Of a stretch of 64,000 nt of DNA, positions 32,395 to 43,406 are shown piece by piece. Within the stretch, counting starts at the first letter, position 1. The number at the start of each line of letters is the position of its first letter. The stretch spans positions 26,844,440-26,908,439 of the forward strand of contig CM042542.1 in the NCBI GenBank assembly GCA_023630585.1, given 5' to 3'. Both the position numbers and the translations under genes were made by a program. Source of the stretch: Cranoglanis bouderius (taxonomy: Eukaryota > Chordata > Actinopteri > Siluriformes > Cranoglanididae). The notes below the pieces were generated by a model. That model was given only the letters and a program-made list of their open reading frames with translations. It was not told where the DNA came from and searched no databases.

Positions 32395-35300
32395 TCACTG
32401 GGGGTGGGGCCACCAGGGAGCTCCCATTACTGTCACCCCTGAGAAGCCCTCCGTCTCTACCCCTCCCACTCCTACCCTCACAAATCCCTGTCCACCATCC
32501 TCCCCCTGTCCCACCTTTCGGAGTCTGGCCCTGAATGCCCGGAACAGGCTCCCCTGGTTGACCCGTGGAGATAGGCTCCGGATGCACTCGCATCTCGTGC
32601 CCCACAACACGCACTTCGCCACCGAGACGGCTTGCCACAGCGGTCTCGCCCTCTCAGGCTCCATGCGCTTCAACCCACTGCCGTGCAGCACGAGGTCGCG
32701 GTGTATTTCCGCTCCCCCTTCAGCTGCCCACCACTCTGACACACGTCTCCAGAAACGGGTCGCGACGGGGCACGACCACATCGCATGCTCGATCGTCTCC
32801 TCGCCTCCACATCCGACCGGACACAGAGGCGAATGACACACGCCATGCCGATGTAAGCGTTCCCTTACCGGGAGACGTCCCAGAGCCCCCAACCAGTGCA
32901 GATCTTTGCTGGCCCCATCCAGCCACTTGGGCTGTAATGCTACCCAGTCGATGCCTGGCACACGGGGTGGGGCCACACTGGTTTGTGCCACACAGCAGTC
33001 TCTCCATTTTTTATATAATCTTCGGTGGTCTAGCACAAGGCCATCCACCAGGCACCACGGCCGGTCCCTAAGGAACTCGGCCACCTTCTGATAGTGCCAT
33101 GGGCGGTCGGTTGACCATGGCGACGTTCCCCTCCAGGGGACCACTGTTCGCAGGGTAAACCCCATCCAGAACCTTCCGAACAAAGATGCCATGTGGCCTT
33201 CCGTTCCCCGAACCAACTTTGCTAGGAAGGCCACATACATCGCCATGGTCTTAAGGGGAGCGCAAGCCACTCCCCTCCCTCCTTTTTCCCGCTCCATGTA
33301 CATTCTAACGCGGGCCACCTGCTCGCATCTTCCCCCCCAAATGAATGTAAATATACTATGCTCTAGGCGCCTTCCCGTTACAAACGGGACAGGGAAGACA
33401 CAGGCCAGGTGATTAAGGCCTGCCAGCAGGTCGGCGTTCGCCGCTACGACCCTACCTGTGAGGGAAAGGTCCCTTCTGCCCCAGCTCTCGGCCCTGGCTT
33501 GCAACTTTCTCAGGGCGATGTCCCAATTCTTCTGGGCACTGCCTTCTCTCCAGAAGACAACCCCCAGAACCTTGAGCCCATCCTGACACAGAGCGAACCC
33601 CCCCGGGACTTCGGTCCTTCCTGCCCACGATCCTGCATACAGGACCGCAGACTTACCGCGGTTGACACGTGCCCCGGTGGCCTCCGAAAAAGCCTCCAGA
33701 ACTCGCTCCACTGCATAGAAGTCCTCGTCCCGGCCAAGGAACACGGTTGCATCGTCGGCATACACCGACACCTTGGCCCTCGTCCCTCCTGCACCTGGGA
33801 TGTGAAGTCCCTGGAAAGCAGGCTCTTTTCTCAGCCGCTCCGCCAACGGCTCCATGTATAGCACATAAAGCAAAGGCGACAGCGGACAACCCTGTCTGAC
33901 CCCTCCTCGCTGCGTGATCAGCTCGGAGAGATGCCCGTTCATTACCACGCGGCTGACCGCTCCTTCGTAGAGGAGTCGGACCATGGCGATGAAGCCGGGA
34001 CCAAAGCCCATCCGCTCCAGGAGCGCGAAAAGAAACGCATGTGCCACGCGATCAAAAGCCTTCTCCTGGTCCAGGCTTAATAGCGCCAACGGTACCCGAC
34101 GCTGCTCAGCCCATGCTAGTGCATCTCTGATCAGTGCCAGGTTCATGCCGCATGTCCGCCCGGGCACCCCACAAGTCTGGTCAGGGTGAACCACCTGGGA
34201 CATCACCTCTCTCAGACGTAGGACCATTACCTTGGCTAAGATCTTGTAGTCGGCCGTCAGCAAAGTGATCGGCCTCCAATTCGCCAAGTCTGTCCTATCG
34301 CCCTTTTTATGAAGGAGAGTGATGTGTCCCACCTTAGAAGATGGAGGTAGGGCTCCACTCTCCACTGCTTCCCTGTAGACCTCCAGCAGATCCGGCCCCA
34401 CCAACGGCCAGAACGTACGGTACCACTCTACTGGTAGACCGTCCCCACTGGGAGCAGCCCCGGTCTTCAGGGAGTACATGGCTGCCTCTACCTCCTCTAG
34501 GGAAGTCTGTCCCTCTAAAGCCGCGGCGCTGTCTTCCGGCAGCCTGCCGGTGACAGCGTCCAGGAAAGCCACAGCGAGGTCTCCCCTCGTTTCTCTAACC
34601 CTGAAGAGATCGCTGTAGAAGGATCTAGCCACTCCCAGCATCTCTTCAGTTGAGGAAACCACCTGAGCACCCTGCTTCAGGCCCTCCATGAACGACCCTC
34701 GCTGACGACTTTTCACGCTACTAAAAAAATAGCGTGTCGGGCGCTCGTCTTCCTCGAGCGCCTGCTTCCCAGCCTGGACAAAGTAGCTGCGGGCCTCAGC
34801 CTCGTAGTGGGCCCGTAGGGCCTCACTAGCGTCCCTGAGCCGCCCTTGGTCTCTGTCTTGCCAGGCCTCACTCAATTTTGCGGACCATTTTTCCACCCTT
34901 TCCCGCTTTCTCCTCGCCATCTCCTGCCCCCACCAGCGGCACAGGATGGCGACCCTCCCTTTTAGGTCCTCCCACCATTCTGTGTGCGTAGCGTATAACC
35001 CCCTTATACGCTTCCAGCCAACATAGAGGTGGCGAAACACCCTGCAAAAGGAGGGGTCCTGCAACACGGTTACATTCAACCGCCATGAACCCCGTCCTCT
35101 CCGGCCCACCTCTACCCGAACGCCCCCGATCACCATGCAGTGGTCGGAGGCCCAAAAGGGCCTAAGAAGAAACGAGTGCACTTTTGCACTGCCCGCCACA
35201 AACAGGAGGTCGAGCCGAGCGGCGTCGCCCCTGGAATTCCTCCAGGTGTGACCCGAGGCCTGTGGCTCGACCACCCTGAACATGTCCACCAGGCCTGCTC

Positions 35301-35797
35301 CCGCCATCACTTGGGCCAGCTCTCTCCCCCCCTCTGCCTCCACGTCCACGTTGAAGTCTCCCCCAACCAAAAGAAGTCTGTTGGTCATCAGGAGAGGCTC
35401 CAACTGACGGAAGAACCCCTTTCTATGTCCTACCCTGCATGGGGCATAGACTCCTATAGCCCTGAATCCCATCCCCCTCCAATTACCATCAGCGCAGACC
35501 ACCCTCCCCGGCACCACCGAAACCACCGTCTCTATATTGAAATCAAATGATCTAAACAATATTCCCACCCCACCCCCCCCCCCCCCCCCCCCCCCCCCAA
35601 CCGACGGGCCCCAAGTCCCACCCCCTTGAAAATTCCCTCCCGTCTTCCCCAGAACACAAATGACACTCTTGTAGAAATAATATATCAAAATTAACAGACC
35701 TCAAACTAAAAAACACTGCAGCCCTCTTCAGGGGCTGCTTAATGCCCCTCACGTTGAGGGTTGCAGTTATCAAACTTGACATGATGCTTGCAAACAT
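32395..35797 (-). pseudogene. LINE B ORF2, open except at a C26 homopolymer
   Basis: Translation begins at 35797 (MFASIM) or the Met at 35782 (MSSLITATLNVRGI). After about 75 codons it meets a plus-strand run of 26 C (35573-35598), where the frame changes; beyond it 1050-plus codons are uninterrupted to 32395. Endonuclease: FLQECHLCSGE, VYAPCRVG, LVGGDFNVD, ASDHCMVIGG. Reverse transcriptase: PSGDGLPVEWYRTFWP, NWRPITLLTADYKILAK, LSLDQEKAFDRVAHAFL, RQGCPLSPLLY and VYADDATVFLG (about 33745). A C-terminal Cys/His motif (CPVGCGGEETIEHAMWSC) is typical of LINE ORF2 ends. LINE A reads a shorter, mixed C tract here, so the homopolymer is probably expansion or consensus error. With a corrected count this would be a complete enzyme. 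Confidence 0.85.
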
Positions 35798-36041
35798 TCA
35801 CCCTAAGCAACAACCAACATAATAAAAAATAGTGTGAGAAAACTGAAATAAACATAACCATAAAAATAAACATCATAACCTCCCCCCACAACCTTCGCAC
35901 TCCAGCCCCCCCCAGTACCTCCCCCATCCCCCCCACCCATTCATTCTCCCAGCCCTCCTCCCCACCTCCCCAACCCACCCAAAGCCCCACCCCACGCTGC
36001 CTTAGTCCCCCGATATGTCCCATCAGTCCTCCAATTTTCCC

Positions 36042-37502
36042 CTACCCATTCCCCTCCCCCCCCCACCCCCACCTGAGGCCCTCCTTTTTGACATCACCTG
36101 TGTCCATCCCTCCTCCTCCTCCTCCTCCCTGGCTTCCTCCCCCCGAGATTGCTCCCCCCCCAATGTCCGAGTCTAATGCAAGCGGGAACGGCTGCTCCCC
36201 CCCCGCTTGTTCCTCCTCACCTCCATATTCCGCCTGCACCTCCTCCGGCGAGAAGAGGCTGAACTCTTGCTTTTCCTCGACCCGAGTTCTTTTCGGCTCC
36301 CTCTCCTCCACCGCCGCCTCTGCTGCCCTGGTTTGGCGGCTTTTGTTGGTCTCAGCCACCACACTCAATTCCAGCAAATCCAGGCTGTTGGAGGACTCCA
36401 TGGTCGCCCAGTCCGGCTGGACCGGTGACAGGGCTGCCCTTAAGTCCTCCATCGCTTCCGCCCAACTCTGCCCTGGGATTTCCTCCAGTGGCAGCTCCTC
36501 CAGCATCCCTGCGAGGCCTGAAGAGCCCTCTCCCGGTGACAGGGCCTCCGCTGCCTGGCCTGGCCCCTGGGTCTGGGTGCTGGCGCCGTTCTCTGCCTGC
36601 GGGACCTCTGCTGCCTGGCTCGTTGGTTGCGCTGCTGCATCCTTTGCTGGTCTCACCTCCTTCGCTGGTTCTGCCTGTTGCCGACTTGGACCGGCCTCTT
36701 CCGCCCCACGAGGCAGACGCCCAGCCTCAGCTACCTCGTCGAAGAGGCTAGCATAGGTACCGATCCGCAAGGGGCAGCGGCGGTACAGGTGCTCCTCGCT
36801 CCCACAGAGGCTGCAGGTCTTTGGTGCCCCGCAGTTCGCTGCGACATGCCCCTCCGCCTGGCATAGGTGACACCTCCTCCCAGTGCAGGCCTCCTTAGTG
36901 TGGCCCAGCGCTCCGCATTTCCAGCAAAAGAGGGGCTGGCCAGGGTAGTGGAGGAAGCCCCGGTTAGGCCCGATGGCGAAACTGCCAGGAAGGTGAAGCA
37001 GACCTCCCGGCACCGCCGGGTCAACCTTTAGCTTGACCTGGAACCTCCTCTTGCCCGTCCAGATCCCGAATCTGCCACGGATCCTCTCCGCCACCGAAAC
37101 CGAGGAGCAGTACCTGCCGAGGAACACCCTGATGTCTTCATCCGCCACGTACGGGTTATACAGGTGCACCGTTACAGGAACCTCCTCCCTCGCGAAGAGC
37201 GGCACGAAGCGCAGGCCACGAAACACTTCCTCCTCCGGCGTCTTAGAGCACTGCTCGAAGAAGGCCGTGCAGTCCGTGAACGCAGCAAAGGTGATGTCCA
37301 GGAACCCAGACGCAGCAAAGTCTTGCAGGCAGAAAATCTTCCCAGGTGAGATCTTACAGAAGTCCCGCAGAATCCTCAGAACGACCCAATCCCATCCGAA
37401 ACGCTTCTTGACGTCTCCCTCAGCATCCTTCCGTAGCTCCACTCTGACTGAGTGTCGAAGCCGCACCCCACGGGCCGGCCGAACTTCGCGTTCACTGCTC
37501 AT
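36042..37502 (-). CDS. LINE B ORF1 protein, intact
   Basis: 486 residues from MSSEREVRPARG at 37502. The N-terminal half holds a conserved globular region (VKKRFGWDWVVLRILRDF, VTVHLYNPYVADEDIRVFL) that resembles the RNA-recognition fold of Tx1-type ORF1 proteins. Three CCHC zinc knuckles follow: CWKCGALGHTKEAC, CHLCQAEGHVAANC, CSLCGSEEHLYRRC (about 36800-36930). The last 250 residues are Ala, Gln and Glu-rich and end in a Gly-rich run over a GGA repeat. It binds element RNA in the ribonucleoprotein used for target-primed reverse transcription. ORF2 starts about 245 bp downstream. Confidence 0.85.
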   Translation of the reverse strand: MSSEREVRPARGVRLRHSVRVELRKDAEGDVKKRFGWDWVVLRILRDFCKISPGKIFCLQDFAASGFLDITFAAFTDCTAFFEQCSKTPEEEVFRGLRFVPLFAREEVPVTVHLYNPYVADEDIRVFLGRYCSSVSVAERIRGRFGIWTGKRRFQVKLKVDPAVPGGLLHLPGSFAIGPNRGFLHYPGQPLFCWKCGALGHTKEACTGRRCHLCQAEGHVAANCGAPKTCSLCGSEEHLYRRCPLRIGTYASLFDEVAEAGRLPRGAEEAGPSRQQAEPAKEVRPAKDAAAQPTSQAAEVPQAENGASTQTQGPGQAAEALSPGEGSSGLAGMLEELPLEEIPGQSWAEAMEDLRAALSPVQPDWATMESSNSLDLLELSVVAETNKSRQTRAAEAAVEEREPKRTRVEEKQEFSLFSPEEVQAEYGGEEEQAGGEQPFPLALDSDIGGGAISGGGSQGGGGGGGMDTGDVKKEGLRWGWGGEGNG

Positions 37503-37529
37503 TGGTTTTAGATCAAGATTTGCTCAGAA

Positions 37530-37560
37530 CTTGATCTTAGCCAAAAGGCCGAGAAGCGAT
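37530..37560 (-). pseudogene. rnu2: U2 snRNA 5' fragment (nt 1-31), interrupted by LINE B
   Basis: The minus strand reads ATCGCTTCTCGGCCTTTTGG then CTAAGATCAAG, identical to the invariant first 31 nt of vertebrate U2. It stops immediately before the branch-point-pairing GUAGUA, where LINE B starts. Sequence upstream (37561-37800) should hold the U2 promoter. A weak PSE-like stretch lies at 37601-37622, and I do not see a convincing match. Confidence 0.9.
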
Positions 37561-39038
37561 ACCGACAACTGCAAACAACAAACGGTGACATTCCACAGGA
37601 CAGTAAACCCGAGGACGGCAACCACCAAAACAAAAGGAAAATGATAATGAATGCAGAAAACGGACCAATCAGAGAGGAGAATACAAAATCCTCTGCGCTA
37701 CAAACTCACACTGGTTTAGAAAGTAGTTTTCAAAACAAACCTTAAACTGGATAAACATCCTTCCATTGTAACGATTAACACAAGACAAACCAAATGCGTG
37801 GAATTTAAAAAGAAGATGTTAAACTTAACACGAGTTATACAACATTGCCTCTCAGTGGCCAAATGTGGTATTGCGAGAGAAAGCAGCTCAGGGAGGAAAA
37901 AAGGTCAACCATCTACAATAGCTGCAACTCCATGTAAAACTTTTTCACGAGGATTTCTTGGCGAAAAGATGATAAATTATGGGCAGTAGTATTAATACAT
38001 GTAAACTAAACGGTCAGAATTACCAAACAGGTACTGAATGCCAATTTCACTAGAAATACCGACTTATTGTAATTACCAAGAAACCCTTCACGTTTTTTTT
38101 TTTTTTTTTCGTGGTACAAAGGACAAACATTGTGCCAATAAAATATATTTAGCTTTATAAAACACCAACGCCGCTCTCCTCCGCCCCAAATTTACTAAAA
38201 AGGAAAAGAAGTTCATCTTTACACATGCAGTCACTCATCATCCGCCATTTTCAAACAGCACTTTATACAGGCCTGCTCGATCATATACAGCGCCGCCTAC
38301 CTTCATTTCATTTCATTTATTCAGGACGTACAGTATTTTCCACCGTCATGTATTAAAAGATACTTTTGTCTCCCCAAACAAAACAAAAAGAAAAACACAA
38401 CAAAATGCATACCTACCACAATGTCACGAGTATCTAAAGGACAGTCTTGAGCCAGCAATCCAAACTGCTCTGACGGTAAAATTAAGAGAAAATTGCAATC
38501 ACCTGCTGCTACAGAATCAAGTTCCGCTCCACAACAGTGCCACCTAGGGGTGTAATAAGACTCTGTCCACTTCCATGCTCTTCTGTACATGTGGATCACA
38601 ATGATTGCATTAGAATCTGCCGGGGAAAAAAGAGAAAGAAAAAGAGAAAGGAAAAAAAACAAAAAACAAAGCACTTAACTCGAGATCTCACTTGCTCTTT
38701 CACATTGCAAGCAGGTGTCAACGAGTGACTGAGTAAAAGGAAACCCGCAAACTGTCCACCCTACATATTAAACAATAGAGATTCATTGCTTGTGTTGTAT
38801 CTACACTTATTTTGAGGTTATATTGCAGCATTTATGTGGAGGCTCACAAATTAACAAATGGGGAAAACATTCTCTGACAGTCTAGGGGCAAATTTAAAAT
38901 CTAACGCCAACAACTGTCCCCATAATGAGATTATGGTTTATAATATGTCATACATGTCTATATACTCTACAAAAGGAGAAAAAAAGAAAAAAAAAAAAAA
39001 AAAAACAGCATGTGCTCAGTGGAGATAAGTGGCCAGAC
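37561..39038. other. U2 upstream flank and unassigned sequence
   Basis: The U2 gene's 5' flank should occupy the first few hundred bases, where an inverted CCAAT (GATTGG, minus strand) lies near 37665. T runs stand at 38094-38109 and A runs at 38976-39004. A possible exon is listed separately; nothing else is recognised. Confidence 0.5.
38417..38616 (-). CDS. Possible isolated 200-bp exon
   Basis: On the minus strand a long pyrimidine tract ending CCCCGGCAG precedes an open stretch of 200 bp, which ends at a donor-like G|GTAGGTATG (38416). The frame reads ATHMYR-like sequence including IHMYRRAWKWTESYY and ends LDTRDIV. There is no frame conflict within the exon, but no neighbour exon was found and I recognise no family. 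Chance or a repeat fragment is possible. Confidence 0.2.
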
Positions 39039-42000
39039 GACTTAAGCCGTGAAATCATCTTTTCCTTTCGGCTGTTCCCTTCAGGGGTCGCCACAGCGAA
39101 TCATCTGCCTCCATCTAGCCCTATCCCCTGCATCCTCTTCTCTCAGACCGATTACCTTCACGTCCTCCTTCACCACATCCATAAACCTCCTCTTTGGTCT
39201 TCCTCTCGGCCTCCTGCCCGGCAGCTCTAACCATGGCATCCTTTTACCGATATGTTCACTCTCCCTCCTCTGAACATGTCCAAACCATCTCAACCTGGCC
39301 CCTCTAACTTCGTCTCCAAAACATCTCACATGGGCTGTCCCTCTGACGTACTCATTCCTGATCCTATCCATCCTCGTCACGCCCAAAGAGAACCTCAACA
39401 TCTTCAGCTCTGCTACCTCTAACTCTTCCCCCTGTCTTTGCCTCAGTGCAACTGTCTCCAAACCATACAACATCGCTGGTCTCACTACTGTCCTGTACAC
39501 CTTTCCTTTCATTCGTGCCGGTACTCGTTTATCACACAACAGACCTGACACTTTTCTCCACCCATTCCAACCTGCCTGCACACGCTTCTTCACCTCTTTT
39601 CCACACTCCCCGTTGCTCTGGACTGTTGACCCTAAGTACTTAAAATCCTGCACCTTCTTTATCTCTTCTCCCTGTAACCTCGCTGTTCCACTTGGATCCC
39701 TCTCATTCACACACGTGTATTCTGTCTTGCTGCGACTAACCTTCGTTCCTCTTCTCTCCAGAGCAAACCTCCACCTCTCTAGAGTTTCCTCCACCTGCTC
39801 CCTGCTCTCACTACAGATCGCGTCGTCATCCGCAAACATCATAGTCCATGGAGATTCCTGTCTGACCTCATCCGTCAGCCTGTCCATCACCACCGCAAAC
39901 AAGAAGGGGCTCAGAGCCGATCCTTGATGCAGTCCCACCTTCACCGTGAACTCCTCTGTCACACCTACCGCACACCTTACCACTGTCCTACTGCTCTCAT
40001 ACATATCCTGCACCACTCTAACATACTTCTCTGCCACTCCAGACCTCCTCATACAATACCACAGCTCCTCTCTTGGCACCCGGTCATATGCTTTCTCTAA
40101 ATCTACAAAGACACAACGCAGCTCTTTCTGACCCTCTCTGTACTTCTCCATCAACATTCTCAAAGCAAATATTGCATCTGTAGTGCTCCTTCTTGGCATG
40201 AAGCCATACTGCTGCTCACTTCTCCGCTTAGCCTTGCTTCCACTGCTCTTTCCCACAGCTTCACTGTATGGCTCATCAGCTTAATACCTCTGTAGTTTCC
40301 ACAACTCTGCACATCTCCCTTGTTCTTAAAAATCGGCACCAAAACACTTCTCCTCCCTTCCTCAGGCATCCTCTCACTCTCCAAGACCTCGTTGAACAAC
40401 CTAGTTAAAAACTCTACTGCCATCTCTCCTAGACACTTCCATACCTCCACTGGTATGTCATCAGGACCAACCGCCTTTCCTCTCTTCATGCGCTTCAAAG
40501 CTCTCCTAACTTCACCCTTGCTAATCCTTTCTACTTCCTGCTCAACAATATTTGCCTCTACTACTCTTCGCTCTCTGTCATTTTCCTCATTCATCAGTTC
40601 CTCAAAGTGCTCCTTCCATCTTTCCCTCACCCTCCTGTCACCTGTCGACACATTTCCATCTCTATCTTTAATCACTCTAACCTGCTGCACATCCTTACCA
40701 TCTCTGTCCCTCTGCCTCGCCAACGGATACAAATCCCGCTCACCTTCCTTACTGTCTAACCTTGCACACATGTCCTCATAAGCTTTCTGTTTGGCCTTTG
40801 CCACCTTTATCTTAACCTCATGCTGCATCTCCCTATATTCCTGTCTACTTTCCTCCGTCCTCTCACTGTCCCACTTCTTCCTAGCTAACCTCTTCCTCTG
40901 GATACTCTCCTGAACTTCCTCATTCCACCACCAAGTCTCCTTGTCTTCTTTCCTCCTTCCAGATGACACACCTAGCACCTTCCTACCTGTCTCCCTGATC
41001 ACTTTGGCTGTAGTAGACCAGTCATCTGGAAGCACCTCCTGACCACCTAAAGCCTGTCTCAACTCCTCCCGGAAGACCGCACAGCACTCTTCCTTTTCCA
41101 ACTTCCACCACTTTGTCGCCTGCTCTGCCTTTGCTTTCTTCATCTTCCTCACCACCAGAGTCATCTTACACACCACCATCCTGTGCTGTCTAGCTACACT
41201 CTCTCCTACCACTACTTTGCAATCGCTAATCTCCATCAGATTACAGTGTCTACATAAGATATGGTCCACCTGTGCGCTCCTGCCCACCGCTCTTATACGT
41301 CACCCTGTGTTCCTGCCTCTTCTGAAAGTAGGTGTTCACCACCGCCATCTCCAAACTTTTAGCAAAGTCTACCAACCTCCGTCCTTCTGGGTTCCTTACC
41401 TGAAGACCAAACCTGCCCATCACTTCCTCATCCCCACTATTCCCTTCACCAACATGTCCATTAAAGTCTGCCCCCATCACCACTCTCTCACCTCTGGGAA
41501 CACTCTGCATCACTTCCTCAAGCTCGCTCCAGAATCTGTCTTTCTCCTCTTGCTCACAACCTACTTGTGGAGCGTAAGCACCAACAACATTCAACATCAC
41601 ACCTTCAATTTCCAGCTTCGGACTCATCAACTTATCTGACACTCTCTTTACCTCCAGAACATTCTTCACAAACTCCTCCTTCGGGATCACACCTACGCCA
41701 TTTCTCTTCCTGTCCACACCATGATAAAACGGTTTAAACCCTGCTCCAATGCTTCTAGCCTTGCTCCCTTTCCACCTGGTCATCTGGACACACAGAATGT
41801 CGACTTTCCTCCTCCGCATCATATCTACCAGCTCTCTGCCTTTACCCGTCATCGTACCAACATTCAAAGTCCCTACTTTCAGTCCTAAACTCCTGCCTTT
41901 CCTCTTCTCTCTCTGCCTACGGACACACCTTCCTCCTCTCCTTCTTCGACCAACAGTAGCCCGATTTCCGCCAGTGCCCTGTGGGTCAACGGCACTGATG

Positions 42001-42195
42001 GCGGTCGTCGTTAACCCGGGCCCCAACCGATCCGGTGTGGAAGTCATGTTAGAGATTGGCATATTGAATCTGGCAAACGTTTTACGTCGGATGCCCTTCC
42101 CGACACAACCCTCTCTATTTATCCGGGCTTGGGACCGGCACAAAAAGTACACTGGCTTGTGACCTCCTGTGGCTAGATTGACTTAAGCCGTGAAA
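39039..42195 (-). mobile_element. RTE-type LINE, full length with 16-bp target duplication
   Basis: GACTTAAGCCGTGAAA stands at 39039-39054 and again, identical, at 42180-42195, enclosing 3.1 kb. The minus-strand element begins with the familiar RTE start (TGTGCCGGTCCCAAGCCCGG near 42137-42118) and ends with GGCGACCCCTGAAGGGAACA and a GATGA end next to the left duplication, as RTE elements do. Because the target duplication is intact and perfect, insertion was fairly recent. Confidence 0.93.
39081..42152 (-). pseudogene. RTE LINE polyprotein (endonuclease and reverse transcriptase), two frameshifts
   Basis: The coding region falls in three overlapping frames: 41250-42152 (endonuclease: VGTLNVGTMTGK, GVGVIPKEEF, GADFNGHVGEG), 40160-41287 (linker and start of reverse transcriptase: KRGKAVGPDDIPVEVWK, YRGIKLMSHTVKLWE) and 39081-40256 (YGFMPRRSTTDAIFALR, VDLEKAYDRVPR, LHQGSALSPFLF, MFADDDAIC, LRWFGHVQRRE, RWRQMIRCGDP). 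The catalytic FADD is intact. Two single-base shifts, near 41270 and 40210, inactivate it. Typical RTE has one ORF of about 1000 residues, which the three pieces together match. Confidence 0.85.
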
Positions 42196-42601
42196 CGGCA
42201 GACAGTATTCAGAAGTCTTATAGATCTGTTTCCAGATGGCCACACGCACCTGTCAAACATATCACCAGTGTGCAGATGAGAAAGTTTAGGAATCACATTT
42301 ATGATAAGAAGACCCAAGTAAGTTGTATGAAACACAAAGAATGGAATAATAATTGAATACTGTTCAAATAACTTTTTCGGCACACTGGTTCTCTCATGAT
42401 AAAACCTGTACATCAGAAAGTCTAGATATGCATCACCTTAATATCCGTTATGCGGGAGTCAAGAACGTCCACCAGAAATCCGTCATGGCTGGATGACACT
42501 CATTTAATAAAGCTTATTAAATCTGCCCCACAGTCCCCATCTGCAGTCAGGCCGAAGCCTTCTGCACTAAGAAGGTACGTACAAGTATACATAATGCAAT
42601 G

Positions 42602-42635
<34 letters not shown>

Positions 42636-42929
42636 TTCAGATGTTACATTTGACCTTTTGGAAACTGTTTTGAATAGATATACATTCACATGACAATCTA
42701 CCATCGATATCTCAATCTGAAGAAGCTGTCTGGAGAGGGTAAAGGCACAGCTGAGTGGTTTACAGTACCAGCATAGGCAATGAGTATTCCCAGATTGTCT
42801 CATTTGTTCTTACTTGTGAAGAGTCCACTGAATGTCTAGAGCCCATGTGTCGTGGAGTAACGGACAGATTCCAGCAGGCCAATCATGCCTGTGTCTAAGA
42901 TCTTGTATTCTGACCGTAAGTGCTGTCGT
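42196..42929. other. No gene recognised
   Basis: Contains a T28 run (42606-42633). No coding region or element end is recognised. Confidence 0.5.
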
Positions 42930-43371
42930 GCGCAGCACTTATCTCAACGGCCGCTGTTGAGACCTCGTTCCAGCCTTGGGTGCACGGTGGCATGGTGGTG
43001 CGTCTGGACACATTCCATTGGATCCATCGATTCGATGCAGCCGTTCGCGCAGACAGCCACTTCAAGCATGCTGTGTTCGAGTCTGACCTAGCAGGAGCAG
43101 GGCTGGCCTACAACCGCACTTGGAGCTGCTCATCAAGGCTGTCGGAGCAAAGGACCCGGCAACTTTTAACACGCTCACTGACAAAGACATGGTGCGACTC
43201 TATGTGTCAAAGGTACAACTGAAACGCACGTTCTCAGAGTTGCACTTGGGGCTCGGGAGACGTTCCGACTTGTCCAGATAGCCACTGCCAAGCTCAAAAG
43301 GTCCTGCCGGGCTAGACGAAAGTGGAGTCAGCTTCTTCAAGTCATCAGGTACATAAACTAACGCAAACATA

Positions 43372-43406
<35 letters not shown>

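Larger units (their letters stand above)
32065..37529 (-). mobile_element. U2-family Tx1-clade LINE B, nearly intact, inserted in U2 snRNA
   Basis: The poly(A) tail (T22 at 32065-32086 on the plus strand) marks the 3' end. The 5' end at 37529 directly adjoins nucleotides 31 to 1 of U2 snRNA (37530-37560), same orientation. Total length is 5.5 kb with a very short 5' UTR of about 27 bp. The tail runs directly into the 5' end of LINE A. Keno, a Tx1-clade LINE family of fish, is described as U2-specific; assignment to it is by target site and clade features, from memory. Confidence 0.88.

Noticed and set aside
37561..37700. Full U2 promoter upstream of the U2 5' fragment
   Set aside because: Only a weak PSE-like stretch is visible at the right distance and no clear distal octamer, so I do not list it as a feature.
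39946..42162. Plus-strand ORFs opposite the RTE LINE
   Set aside because: Shadows of the minus-strand reverse transcriptase and endonuclease.
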